Assembly (NCBI RefSeq): GCF_902635505.1
Contig: NC_045429.1
Coordinates: 464,149,359 to 464,213,358 of the forward strand
Direction of reading: 5' to 3'
Length of the DNA stretch: 64,000 nt
Source of the DNA: Sarcophilus harrisii
Taxonomy: Eukaryota; Chordata; Mammalia; Dasyuromorphia; Dasyuridae
Below the pieces are notes generated by a model. That model saw only the letters and a list, made by a program, of their open reading frames with translations. It was not told where the DNA came from and made no database searches. The position numbers and the translations under genes are program-made. Every line of letters begins with the position of its first letter. The stretch's first letter is position 1. Below are positions 33,301 to 44,139 of this stretch, one piece after another.

Positions 33301-36240
33301 TGCATCCCAGAGGCTGCTCTCGCCTGGATGCCCCCAGCACAGTCACTGCATGAGTTTGGGGGCGGGAGGCTCCTCCCTCTCACTGAGCCTGAGGCGAAAA
33401 AGGAGAGCATCGGCCTGGATGGGAACCCAGCAGCTGGAAGGAATCTGCCGGAGCCCAGCGGGGAGCCAGGAAGGGAAGGCAGGAGGGCCTGGCCAAGGAC
33501 CCAGCCTCCCAGCATGAAACGATTAGCCCCGGCAGGCTGAGTCCGGGCCGCCGCAGGCCTGGCGGGCAGCGGGGAGAGGCGGCATCTTTGGCCCAGCTCG
33601 GGTCCCAGCGCTCCGGTCTCTCCACGGGCAGCCTGCCTTCCATCTCCCGGCTTCCAAGGTCCGGACAGAAGGTTGTGGGCCTCGAGTGGCCAAAAGGGAG
33701 ACCGAGTCCCGGAGCAGAAGAGAGGTTTGCCCGAGGGATTCGAATCCAGCCCCCTTTCCTCTGCTCTCCTCCTCCGCGCCCTTCCCCCGGCCAGGACAGA
33801 GCTGGGAGGGACCAAAGCTGCTCCCCCCAACTGGCCCGGGCTGTCCCTGGCCTTCTCCCAGCCGTCATAAAGGAGGCTTGGGCCGGGAGCCGAGGGGAAA
33901 GAACAGGGCGTCTCTGTCCTTCCCACCCCAGCCAGCTCATCAATCACCGAGATTAAGTAACACGCGGGCCAGAAGGTGCTGGAAGATTTTAACCCAGAAG
34001 CAGGCTGGGAAGGCGCCCAGAGGCTCGTCTCAGAGCGGGGAGGCCCTGCAGACCTGGGGAGCCTCCTCCCTCCCGCTCTGGGAAGGACCCCGGGGCCGCA
34101 GGGCCCCCGCCCCGGGGCTGTGGTCCCGAACAATCTGGGGGCCGTCGTGACTCCCCCAAGGCCCTCCCCCTTGGGGGCTCTCGAGGCTTAGGCCTGGCCC
34201 AGGAGGAGGGTGCGCCGGTGTCCCCGGGCGAGAGTTCAGAGTCCTGGGCCAGGACTGCGAGGCTCAAGGAAGGGCTTCAGCTCCGGCTCGGACCTGGGGG
34301 CTTCCCAAGTCACGTGGGTAACGACCTTCCGATAAAGGGCGTTCCCTCTGGCCCCCCGCGGCTTCTTCTGAACATTTAGCCCCATGACTCTGACGAGGCT
34401 TCCCAGGCTGCCCCCCTTCCCTCCCCGCCCCCAGCCAGGACCCCGCAAAAAGTCAGGCCCGACTCCAGCGCTGCGGGCGCCGCCAAAGCATCCACCAGGG
34501 GCTAAGCAGATGCTGGGAGGGGGCGGCCCTCCCCCAGTCACACACGGACTGAGTCAGGATCCAGCCCTGCGGGGGGGGGGAGGGGAGGGGGGGGGAATGG
34601 GGGCTCCTCCCCCGGCGCTCGTTGGGTCCCGGGGGCTCCTCCTCCCCTAGGGGCTCCTCCTCCCCCGGCGCTCGGTGGCCCCCCCCACTGCTCCCCAGGC
34701 ACGGCCGCCGCCGCCCGCATCTTCCCTCCATTCCGGGGCCTCGGAGCTGAGGTGTGAGCCCCAACCCTTACTCTCCTGGCTCCGTTCCAGGTGCAAAGCT
34801 GCCGGCCGCCGCGAGAGGGCACCACCTTTGGCGTCGGATCTGCTTCCCCGTCAGTGGGCTTGGGCTGCCTGTGCTCCCGGTCCCGTTCACGGGCGGCCGC
34901 TCAAGGCCCCGCTGCGCGCTGGGAGAGCGACGGACCGGACCCCTCCCCAGGGGCTTCCGGAGGCCCCGGGGAACCAGCAAAGCCCGGCCTTGAGGGCTAA
35001 AAGTTGGGCCAGAAGTTGTTCCCACCACAACTCGGAGCCTTCTGGGCTGGTGCGCTCCGGGAGGGGCGTGAGCCCGGGCAGCCCTCTGGGTCCTGGGCTC
35101 CCTGCCCACCGCTCACTGGCACTCTGTCCCCAGCTCCTGGCACACAGCGGGCATTTATGACGTGCATGTGGAGTGTGCGAAGGGCCTCGGCACCCACGGG
35201 GGAAGGGCAGATTGGCAAGCCCTGCAGTGACAAGCAAGACTCCGAGTGGGCACAGGAAATGCCCCGTCCCAAGCCGACAAGCCCCTCCCCCAGGAGCAAC
35301 AAAGAGAAGCATCGGGGCGGGCGCTCCCTGGAGGAGCCTCTGGCTCAGAACACCGATGCCCGTGTGGGTGTGGGGTGGGAAGGGGCTGGGGGATGGGTGA
35401 GTGGGGATGGCTGGGGGAAGGGGGGTAGCATGGGGGATGGGTGCATGTTCTCGGTGACTGCCGATGCAAAACAAATGGATGAGCACGAAAGGGGAGCACA
35501 AGGGGACGGGGAAGGTGGGGTAGGGGCCCGCCCTTCCTGTTGCCCCCTGACCTCCACAAGGTCAGGACCCCGAAGGCTGAACCCCAAACCATGCTCAGAG
35601 CTGCTGCCTTCCCCTCAAGCCTGAGGACAGAAGTCCTGAGCAGACACCCGGCTGCAGAGTCTTGCCTTGGCTTTGTGAGGCTTTGGGCAACAAGCATTGT
35701 TTTGGCGCCTGCTGTGTGCCAGGCGCCTGCCTTTTGGCTCCTCAGAGGATGCGGCTAAGCCTGGGGCCCAGGAAGGAGGGTCACCCTCCTGCCAGGGAGG
35801 CCTGGTGTGCCGGGCAATGCCCGGATGGCTGCCCCGCCTGAGCACCCGGACCACGCGGAGACACGGGTCTGAGGCCCCGAGCTCTTCTTCCTCGCCCATC
35901 TCACCCACGCTGCAGAACCTGCCCATTGTTCAGGGACTCATCAAGGCTGTCCCAGCTGCTTTGTCTCCCGAGGCTGCAAGGGGTGCCCAGGCACAGCCCT
36001 TCTGGGGGGTGCTGAGCTGCTGAGGCAGAGGCTGGCATCAGGTGCCAGGTGGAGGGCAGTGGGCCAGACTGGCATGCCCCCAAAGCTTGGTCCCCACCCA
36101 AGGCTGGGCCCTGTGGGGAGCCAGGAGAGCCCACCCGGCCCCTCAAGTGGGAAAGGGGACGCGTCCCCAAAAGCAAGAGGGGCCTCAGGGCGCGCCTGGG
36201 AACCGCGGCAGGGCCTTCCTTCTCACGCGGTCCCCGGGGA
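33300..36240. other. GC-rich intergenic DNA
   Basis: No gene recognised. G-run clusters lie at 34570-34600. L2/MIR-like tails are at 35135-35165 (CTGGCACACAGCGGGCATTT) and 35685-35735 (CAAGCATTGTTTTGGCGCCT). A GGGGATGG/GGGTGAGTGG repeat patch lies at 35380-35445. Confidence 0.5.
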
Positions 36241-36249
36241 CCCTGTGCT

Positions 36250-37370
36250 GGGCAATCCCCAACTTCCAGGGCCAGTTCCCCCCTGAACGCACTCCCGGCC
36301 CCCTCAGGTCTGAGTGCGCGTGCGGGGGTCTGTGTGAGAATGCCCGGGAGCAGCCAGGAGTGCGCGCGCACGCACATGGGGGCTGTGAAGGTGTGAAAGG
36401 GCGGGACCAGTGAGTGGGGGAGTGAGCAGCTCCCGGGGGAGGCGGGGCTCAGGATGTCCCCTCCCCCCTGCAGCTCCAGCCAAAGCCCGGGGCCTCCCGG
36501 GGGCGGGGAGCCGGCGTTGACCCTCCTGCATTTCAGCTCCTTACCGCGCGTCCCCACGCAGTGGGAGGCCGCGCTTCTGGGGGCGGGGACGGGGGCGTGT
36601 CTAGAGACGGGCCAAATTCAGGTGCTCCGAGAGAGCGGGGGCGCATGACAGAGATGGCTCCCCCCGCCCTGGGAGGAGCTCGGCCCCAGCCCTTCTGACT
36701 CCTGCAAGCCTCAGTCCCCACCCCCACCCCAGGACACCCCCAGAGGAAGGGGCGCGAACGGTGCCTTCGAAAGGGGGGGGGGAGGGCGGCGGCAGCGGGA
36801 CACGGTGGGGGAGGGGAGGCCGGGGGCGGGGCGCGGGTCTTGACACCTGATTGGCGTCCTGCCCGCGCGGACTCTGGAGGACCCGGCGGGTCGGGACTTT
36901 GGACAGCTCCGCCTGGCTTCCCTCCAATGCCCGCCCCATGATGTCACTAGACAAGCCCGGGAAAGGGGGGCTGGGGAGAGGGGGACCGGGGAGAGGCAGC
37001 CCCCGAGGGTGGGAGGGGGCCGCTCCCAGCTTGAGATCCTTGGGCAGCCGGTGATCTGCGGATTTAGGGTTAGGGTGACAGCCGACACAGGAGGAGCCCC
37101 CTTGGCTTTCTCCGCCGAAGGGAGACCCCCTCCCCCACCCCTCCCCGCCGGCTCGGAGTCTTTGCGGTTCCGGGCAGTCCCTGGGGTCCTTGATCCTTGC
37201 CATGACTTTCTAAGGGTGTTGAGAGAACCGGGAAAGGAGAGGAAGGGAATTAGCGGCCGCCCCTCCCCCAGCACCTCTATTTTTATGTGCAGACTGAACT
37301 TCTTGGCCGACGGCTCCCTGAAGTCCCGGGGACCCTGAGGGGGGGCGGTGCCCCGCGCACGCACGCACCC
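36250..37370. promoter_or_regulatory. Second CpG island with CCAAT and GC boxes
   Basis: GC-rich stretch with GGGGCGGGGC near 36830 followed by ATTGG at 36850-36854, a typical arrangement of a TATA-less promoter. No coding exon was recognised on either strand. Confidence 0.5.
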
Positions 37371-37374
37371 CTGC

Positions 37375-38585
37375 AGAAACAACTCGGGGCAGCAGAGCTT
37401 CACGGGGGGCCCCTCGTGGGTGCGGGTCCGCTACCCCAAGCGCACCCGTCTTCCGTTAGCTGAGGAGCATTTCTGGGTCTTTTAAAGATTTTCTCAGTGA
37501 CTCGGGAGCAGGAAAAAGGCCCCGCGGGAGCCTGGGAGCGCCGGCCATCAGCCCAGGAATACGAGGGCCGTCCTGGGGTCTCACTCAGAGCCGCCCGTGG
37601 GATGTCACAGGATGACCCCCCCACCCCAGGCCTGCGGCTCCGGCCCGATTAGCTGCCCTGAGCACACCGTCACAGCTTCCATCAGGGCGGGGGGAGGGGG
37701 GAGGGAACGGGGCCCAGCCAAGGCTGGGCAGGAAGACATGTTCATCAGCACCGTGGGACGTCCCGGCAGGGCCCCCAGCCAGGAAAGCCCCGGCCCTACC
37801 ATCACCACCCCCATTGTCCAGGCCGGGGAACCACGGCCTTATCACCACTGTCCAGATTAGGGGTGACGTGGCCAAAGGAAAAAAATGGCCCCTGATGACC
37901 CGTGGACAATTCCACCCCAAGAAGTGCTGGGAAGGGGCCGGGCCTCCCGGAGCGTGTTCCTGTGGTCTAGAGCCTTGTTCTTCTTTAGCAACTCATGGAG
38001 TCCGAGGCACCTCGGGTTCCTCCAGCCTGCGCTTGGGGCCCTGTCCCTTAGGGCCTCTCTTGTCTGCCTCCAGAGAGGCTGGCAAAGGCAGCTCTCAGAC
38101 TGCCAACCTCGCCAGCCCCAACGGCCCTTCAGACGTCTCAAACGGATGGCCAGTGGCCACCTGAGACCCAATGGGTCCAAACCAGAACTCCCCATCCCTG
38201 ACCTTCCCTACAGGGGCCACCCCCGTCCTCCTGTCCCTCAGGCTCCCAACCTAGGACTCATCATGGCCTCCTTATTCTCTCACCCCCCAGATCCAATATG
38301 ACACCACAGCCTGTCCCCTGACCCTCGGCAGCATCTCTCCTGTATGCAGCCCTCTCCCCTCTGACCTACTGCAGGGCCTCCCCCACTTGGCTGGGCTGTG
38401 GCAGTAACTGCTGGGGGAGGGGGTCCTGCCTGACCCAAGACTCTCCCTTCTAGAATCTGCCTTCCATTCAGCCACCCAAAAAAGGTTCTTCCAAAGGGCA
38501 GGCCCAAGTGACTGTCACCTCCAGGAGCAAATACAAAATGCTCCAGTAAGCCTTCAAAGCCCCTCATCATCTGCCCCTTCGTCCC
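37375..38585. other. Intergenic DNA
   Basis: No gene or complete repeat recognised between the CpG island and the CT-rich repeat. Confidence 0.45.
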
Positions 38586-38589
38586 TGTC

Positions 38590-39035
38590 CAGTCTCCAGA
38601 CCTCCCTCTGCTTGTCTCTGTCTCCCTCTCTATCTCCTTCTTCCTCTGTTTCCATCTCCCTAAATCTCTCCCTCTTGCTGTGTCTGTCTTTGTCTCTCTC
38701 TGGCTCCATCTCTATCTCTCTTCCTGTTTCCATCTTCCTCTGTGTGTCTCTATGTCTCTCTCTCTTTTTATCCCCCCGCCTCTTTCTTTTTTGCTCCATT
38801 TCCCTCTGTGTGTCTGTCTCCCTCTGTCTCTCCACCCCTTCCTCTGTCCCTCTGTCTGTCTCCCCATTTCTCTCCATCTTTCTCTATCTCTGTCTCCATC
38901 TCTCTTTCTCTCCTTTCTCTATCTTGTTCCATCTCGCTGTTTCTGTCTGCCTCCATCTGTCTTGTCTCCCTCCGTCTTTGTTTCTCCATCTTTTTCTGTC
39001 TCTGTCTACGTCTCTGTCTGTTTCCCTCTGTCTTC
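38590..39035. repeat. TCTC-rich pyrimidine microsatellite
   Basis: CTCTGTCTCCATCTCTCT-type irregular repeats over about 450 bases. Confidence 0.95.
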
Positions 39036-39084
39036 AGGGGGACGTTTATGGACATTCCAAAAGCTGGCTGACCCTCAGAATTAA

Positions 39085-39640
39085 GCTCTGAAAACAGCAG
39101 CACAAGCTGGAGGTGGAGGGTGGGTCCTTCCCTGGCCAGGTGAGCAGAACCCGAACTTCATGTAAAGTTGGAAGTCAAAAAATAGGCTGGAGAAATGAGC
39201 AAAAAAACAAAGAACTTGGCTACAAACAGCTACTCTGGCGTTGGAGGAGACAAAGACACGAGCTGAAAAGATCATAATGCAAAAACAGCTAAAAGCAAAG
39301 CCTCCAAAATGCTAACTGGTCACAAGCTCAACAAGAATTCCTGGAAGTTTTTTTTAAAAAAGGAAAAAGAGATATAAGCATAGTGAGGAAAAAACAGTTC
39401 CAGAGGCTCCATGATGAAAAAGCTTGCCCACCTCCTGAGAGAGAGCGGATGAACTCTGAGTGGGAATTCTAGTTCTTCCTTCCTTTTTTTACTATGTGGT
39501 TAACATGAAAACATGTTTTGCATGATTTCACATGCATGACTGGCTCTACTGCTGGCCTTCTTGGGAGTCGGGGAAGTGGAGAGAATTTGGAATTCAAACT
39601 TTTAAATAAAAAGTTAAACAATAAAGAAAAAGGTGAGATT
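39085..39640 (+). mobile_element. LINE-1-derived fragment (ORF1-start-like piece joined to a 3' end)
   Basis: 39180-39360 resembles the start of marsupial LINE-1 ORF1 (CAACAAGAATTCCTGGAAG). 39385-39640 resembles an L1-type 3' end (CTCCATGATGAAAAAGC, ACATGTTTTGCATGATTTCA, GAGAATTTGGAATTCAAAC) ending AT-rich at AATAAAGAAAAAGG. The internal part is missing. Family assignment is from memory. Confidence 0.7.
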
Positions 39641-39799
39641 CTTGTTTCCTTCAGGCAGAAGGAATCCCACTTTGGTTTTTGCATTCCCAGGCCACGAGAG
39701 GACCCCCTGCTGTTCACTGATTGGCTGAAGGATTGACCAAAGGAGACTCAGAGCTTCAGTTGTCTAAACACCTGGAAATTAAGCCAGCAAGAGTGCTGT

Positions 39800-39885
39800 G
39801 TATCCCTGGGAAACTTATTTAATCTCTGAGCTTCCATTTCTTTGTCTCTAGGATGGGAACCACCACCACCCCCTTGGAAGAATCC
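39800..39885 (+). repeat. SINE tail fragment
   Basis: CTGGGAAACTTATTTAATCT then CTTCCATTTCTTTGTCTCTA and GGATGGG, a MIR-like 3' half. The stretch from here to 41260 has no recognised gene; a minus-oriented SINE piece lies at 40190-40260. Confidence 0.6.
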
Positions 39886-41269
39886 AGCAAGAAAATTATG
39901 CAAACTAAATAGATAAATACTCCCAACTCCAGCCTGGCCCCCCTCCCTGCCTCACCCCCACCCCCTCCCCTTTCCAGGTCCACTTCAAAACCACCTTCTC
40001 CGAAGCCTTTTTTGAATCCCCCGGCTGTCCTCCCTGCCCCGGAGAGCAGAGCGCCTCCAAGTTCCTCCATAAATACTGATCCTCCCCTGCCCATTTCCCA
40101 ATCACTGCCCAGGACCACAGCTCACAAGCCCCCACCCACGCGTCCCCATTTAATGATCAGCCAGAGGTGTAAAGGGCAGAGACTGTGGAGAAATACACCA
40201 GAGATTCGGAAGCCTCCATGGCACTGACAGGGAAACTGAGGGAAGTGACCTGCCCAAGATGGGGGGCGTGAGCGCCCCAGGCAGAAGCTGGGCCGGCCCC
40301 GCCTCCTGGGCCCTCCCTCGCAGGGGGCGGCTCCTGAGCAGCCCACCAGGAACCCGAGCCTCAGTTCTGCCTGGCGGGGGCTCAGAAGAAAGGGCTCCGG
40401 GCCCCTTCCTACTTTGGCCTGGAGGCCTGGCCACTTGGAAAGGCCGGCAGGTGGGCTGGGGCCCCTGCCCGCTGCCGCTGCCCCGGGAGACTCTGACAGA
40501 AGTGCCTGGAAGCCTTCACTCTGAGCCTGGCACACAGCAGGCGCCCCCTAAGTGCTCGTCCCCTCCCCTCCCCTTCTCAGTCTCACTCCCCATTACTGGA
40601 CTCCAGCGGGTGGCCGGGCCCTGGCCGGGGGCTCAGAACAGAGACCAGGGCCGGAGGGTGCAGGGGGGCAGCTGAAGGCTCCGCCAAGGGGAAGCCGCAG
40701 GGAGGACCGGCTCGTTCTGCAGGCTCCTCCCTCTCAGCTGGAACGGTCTCTGTCTCCCCCCTCCCCCGACATTCGCCTCCTGATGAGGGCTGAGCCCCCC
40801 AAATCTTCACTGACTCCTCGCTAAAGGTCGAGCTCTTTGTCCCGGCACCCGACGCCTCCAATTTGGCTCCGCTCCCCAGCCTTCCTCATGGTACTGCCCC
40901 CACCCCCCCCCCCAGCCCCCGGGCCCCCCCAGGGAGACCACACTTCCGGACCGGGTGATTGTTCTAGGGCCCAGAATAGAGCTCTTCCCCCAGCAGTTTC
41001 CGCCCATTGAAGACCAGCTTTTGCCCGACTCCATGAATGATCCTGTCCCTCTGACCTCCCTCCCCCACTGCAGCTGCCGACCCTGTGGGGGGTCCTTTCC
41101 TCCCACCTACAGTGAGGTCGTGACCCCTTGGGAGTGGGCGCCCCCCCAGTGACCTCCTCAGCTCCCCCCATGTCCAAGTCCGTTTTGATAGAGATGAACC
41201 TCAGACTCACATTGGGCGCCCAGCCCCCCTTCTCCCCCCGGGCGTGGCCCCGGACAACAGGGGCTCCAG

Positions 41270-41273
<4 letters not shown>

Positions 41274-41318
<45 letters not shown>
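41274..41318. repeat. (AC)n microsatellite
   Basis: CGCGCGCACACAC... continuing as about 20 uninterrupted AC units. Confidence 0.97.
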
Positions 41319-41320
<2 letters not shown>

Positions 41321-41907
41321 CCTCTTCTCCCAAGGGCAGCAAATTCTTTTGCTCCCAATCCCGGTAAGAACACAGACCAGACCCCCCATCCCCCCTCAGC
41401 AAAGCCCGGGTGGGGAGGGCTGGGGAGAAGATGCCGCCTGGCCCGTTGTCATGGAGCTAAGGGTCGCAAACAAACGCAGGGGAGAGCCAGTCCGTGCTGT
41501 CTGAGCCCGAGGCCTCCGAGCCCCAGGCGTGAACACAGTTCGGGGCGCTCCCCAAGCCCAGGAGGGGGAGGGTAAGCCTGGGGGAGGGGCTGCTCCTCAG
41601 TGCTCCCACTGGGCTGGGCGCCGAAGGCAGGGGGAGACTCGGGCTCCAGGGTCCCGGCTGACCGAGGCACAGGGCAGTCCGGGCACGGTCCTGGCGGCAG
41701 ACGGACTCTGATCCTTCACCCCCTTGCCCTCCACGGTGGCAGACCTCGTGGGCCACCCCGACTGGCTCTGGACCAAGCTCCCCCCCCCCCCAAACGGGGA
41801 GAAGGCGCCACTGCCCTCAGGGGAGCCCCCTTCGGAGCCGTCCCAGGGAGCGCAGGGTCGGCCCCCGAGCTGAGCACGCCGACTCTCCCGAGGCCCCGGG
41901 GGCTCAC

Positions 41908-41913
41908 TTTATT
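41908..41913 (-). terminator. SLX9: Candidate SLX9 polyadenylation signal
   Basis: AATAAA on the minus strand (TTTATT on plus), 470 bases past the SLX9 stop. It is the first canonical hexamer I found downstream of the stop. The 3' UTR between them would contain the 19-bp minisatellite at 42036-42357. Confidence 0.5.
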
Positions 41914-42035
41914 AGCTGTCCCTCACAACATCCCTGTGAGGTAGGCGGGGCCAGGCCGCGGCGCCCCCAAACGGAGGCATCGGAGCCGTTCTGCAGTCAG
42001 TCAGTGGCTCCCCCTGCGGGCACACGAGGCCGGCC

Positions 42036-42357
42036 TCGCCTCGGTCACCGCCCCCGGCCTCGGTCACCGCCCCCGGCCTCTGTCACCGTCCCGGCCTCGG
42101 TCACCGCCCCGGCCTCGGTCACCGCCCCCGGCCTCGGTCACCGCCCCGGCCTCGGTCACCGCCCCCGGCCTCGGTCACCGCCCCGGCCTCGGTCACCGCC
42201 CCCGGCCTCGGTCACCGCCCCCGGCCTCGGTCACCGTCCCGGCCTCGGTCACCGCCCCCGGCCTCGGTCACCGCCCCGGCCTCGGTCACCGTCCAGGCCT
42301 CGGTCACCGCCCCCGGCCTCGGTCACCGTCCCGGCCTCGGTCACCGTCCCGGCCTCG
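42036..42357 (-). repeat. 19-bp minisatellite in SLX9 3' UTR, 17 copies
   Basis: The plus-strand unit is GGTCACCGCCCCCGGCCTC, with 18-bp variants lacking one C and a few T or A substitutions. About 17 copies are visible. The array begins some 25 bases beyond the SLX9 stop, so it should be transcribed in the 3' UTR unless an earlier poly(A) site is used. Confidence 0.95.
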
Positions 42358-42382
42358 GCTCCCCCGGCCTCCGCCGTCCGCT

Positions 42383-42503
42383 CTAGAGCCCCCCGTCCTC
42401 CTGCCTCAGTCTCTTGGAGAGCTGCTCGCCGATGGCCCGCAGAGGGTTGGCCCGGTAGGAGGCGCTGGCCGCCAGCTCCCGGAAGCGCGCCATCTCGTCG
42501 TCC
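42383..42503 (-). CDS. SLX9: SLX9 last coding exon and stop
   Basis: The acceptor ttctttcag precedes 121 nt encoding DDEMARFRELAASASYRANP, then LRAIGEQLSKRL and RQEDGGL, with TAG at 42383-42385. This matches the human C-terminus (FQELLASPAYRASPLVAIGQ onward). Confidence 0.94.
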
Positions 42504-44136
42504 CTGAAAGAAGCGGCCGCGCTCAGTGGGGGCAGGGCTCCGGGGCCGCCGCGCTACACGGCGCCACCTCCTGGCCGACCTCGGCACCCCCCTCCCCCCC
42601 CAGAAAGGGGCAGGCCCCCAGGCGGTCAGGTCGACCCTGCCCTTACTTACAGGAGCTTGCGCTTCTGGGCCGGGGTCATGCGGTTGAAGTCAGCGGGCTC
42701 CGCCTTCGGCCTTGGGGCGCTGCGGGGGCAGGAGCCGGTCAGCAAAGGGGAGAGCCCCCCCACCGCCCTCCCGCACAGGCCCCGCCCTTCCACTCCCCAA
42801 AACCGGCTGCAGGCGCCGGGGCCGCCCTCCAGGGGGCGCCTCTCGTTTCCCTCCCCGGTGGCCCGGCCGGCCTGAGGCTCGGGGTCTTCCCTAAGGAGGG
42901 GCCAGGCCAGCCCTGACTCCCGCCTGGGCCCCGGGGTGCCCGGGAAAGGGCTTTCCCCCGACCCTCCTCCAGACCCGCCCAGCAAGGGGAAACCCCCAGC
43001 CCCCCCCCCCCCCTTTACGCTGGGGCCCGCCTCCCAGGGGGGGCGTTCCCTCCCAGGGCTGCCCACCCAAAGCCCTAAGGGGGCCCGGCCCCCCCACCGC
43101 CCTTGGGTCCCACCGTCCCACGGGCTCCCCCGCCCAGGCCCGCCAAGGCCCCCCCCAGCCCACCCCCGCCCCCCCCACCTCTTGAGCTTCGGGGGGGGGC
43201 CCCGCCCGTCCCCCAGCCCCGGACGGGTGCAGGTCTCCCACCACGGCCGTGGCCTTCCGCCTCGCCTGCGCCCGGCGCGCCTCTTCGGCCGCCTTGATGG
43301 CCTCTATTTCTGAGTCGGAGAAGAGCCGGAGGGGGGCGGGGATGAGCCCCGTCCCTCAGACCGTGCCCGTGCGGGCCGGACCCCTCCCCGTCCCTGAGCA
43401 GCTCCCGGCCCGCGCCCGGGGACCCAAGGAGCGCCGAGGGCTCCAAGTGCCCCGGGCCCTTCTGCAGCCTCAGAGACCGCCTGGCCCCCCAGACCCCCAC
43501 CTCTTCGGAGGCTACCGGCGCCCGACCAGTCCCGCCGTATCAAGGAGAGACTGAGCCCCCCAGCTAGAAAGGGGAGGGCTCTGGCCTTGCCAGTCCGGGG
43601 GGCTCAGCCCAAGGGCTCCTCCCGTACAGGCGCCACGGCCTCCGACATCCTGGGCACGCCGAGACAGGAGACCCCCCCGACCCTGGCTCCCCAGCCCCGA
43701 GACCAAAGGCAGCAGAGACCGCTCCCCGGCCGGGGCACCCCTGGGCTCCCCCCCTTACTCTGCAGCCATCGGCACCGTCTCAGCTTCATCTTCTCTTTCT
43801 TGGACAAAACGGGTTTTGCTTCGGGGCCTGAAAGGAAACGGGAGCCGCGTGAGCAGAGGCGGCATTCTGGACTCAGCCCCTCCCCGCCACGGCCCTCACC
43901 CAGGGCACGGTGGGTCCCGGTGCCAACTGAGGGGACCGGCCCTCGCCCCGCTGGCACCTGGAGACCCCGGCTCCGAAGGGCTCTGCTCGGCCACCCGGCG
44001 CCCCCGGGCTCCTCCTCCAGCGCTCACCTGCTCCTGCGGAGACGACGCTTCTGGCGTCCACATCCAACTTCTGGACCAGGGCCTTGGGGTCGATCGTGGT
44101 CCCAGCAAAGATGTCCGAGGTCACCAAACCCCAGTC
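42383..44136 (-). CDS. SLX9: SLX9 ribosome biogenesis factor (FAM207A), five 3' coding exons
   Basis: Homologue of yeast Slx9, a nucle(ol)ar factor associated with pre-40S particles and 18S rRNA maturation and export. Minus-strand exons in transcript order are 44136-44028, 43827-43759, 43309-43179, 42719-42651 and 42503-42383, the last ending in a TAG stop. Translation gives IDPKALVQKLDVDARSV, KKEKMKLRR, IEAIKAAEEARRAQARRKAT, VVGDLHP, RMTPAQKRKLL and a C-terminus ending RQEDGGL. These match human SLX9 (IDPSALVQKLELDVRSV, KKEKMKLRR, VVVGDLHP, C-terminal LEDGGQL) as I remember it. Phases join cleanly except at the third exon, where a run of nine G on the plus strand (43191-43199) leaves the frame one base off. 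The first coding exon, which should carry the start and precede DWGLVTSD, was not identified. Confidence 0.93.
42651..42719 (-). CDS. SLX9: SLX9 exon (RMTPAQKRKLL)
   Basis: The 69-nt exon has acceptor cccgcag and donor gtaagt. It encodes APRPKAEPADFNRMTPAQKR and KLL, matching human KPRPSELSRMSAAQRQQLL. It starts with the third base of a codon and ends two bases into the next. Confidence 0.92.
43179..43309 (-). CDS. SLX9: SLX9 exon (IEAIK...VVGDLHP), frame disturbed at a C run
   Basis: The acceptor is gactcag and the donor gtgggg. The exon encodes KIEAIKAAEEARRAQ and ARRKATAVVGDLHP, then a Gly/Pro-rich tail. As written it is 131 nt and ends at phase 0, while the next exon needs two bases carried over. 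Removing one base from the nine-C run (minus strand) would end the exon PPKLK plus two bases and restore the phase. A homopolymer miscall is the simplest reading; a true frameshift or a different donor remains possible. Confidence 0.88.
43759..43827 (-). CDS. SLX9: SLX9 exon (KKEKMKLRR)
   Basis: The 69-nt exon is phase 1 to 1, with acceptor ctttcag and donor gtaagg. It encodes PEAKPVLSKKEKMKLRRCRW and LQ, the basic core of the family. The human protein is about 18 residues longer just upstream of this block. Confidence 0.93.
44028..44136 (-). CDS. SLX9: SLX9 exon (DWG...VSAGA)
   Basis: The 109-nt exon has acceptor cccacag and donor gtgagc, phase 0 to 1. It encodes DWGLVTSDIFAGTTIDPKAL and the VQKLDVDARSV block. 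In human the matching segment begins DWAFINTNIFA directly after a Gly-Lys that ends the preceding exon. Confidence 0.93.
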
Positions 44137-44139
44137 CTG

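Noticed and set aside
37064-37075. TTAGGGTTAGGG as an interstitial telomere
   Set aside because: Only two units (and two and a half at 20943-20957), too short to separate from chance.
1-42000. ADARB1 exons expected from human gene order
   Set aside because: I looked for its double-stranded-RNA-binding and deaminase segments among the frames and saw none; a 5' UTR exon could not be recognised without transcripts.
41881-42000. Extra SLX9 or antisense coding sequence around the poly(A) signal
   Set aside because: The sequence looks like an old SINE piece (CCTCACAACATCCCTGTGAG) and has no conserved frame.
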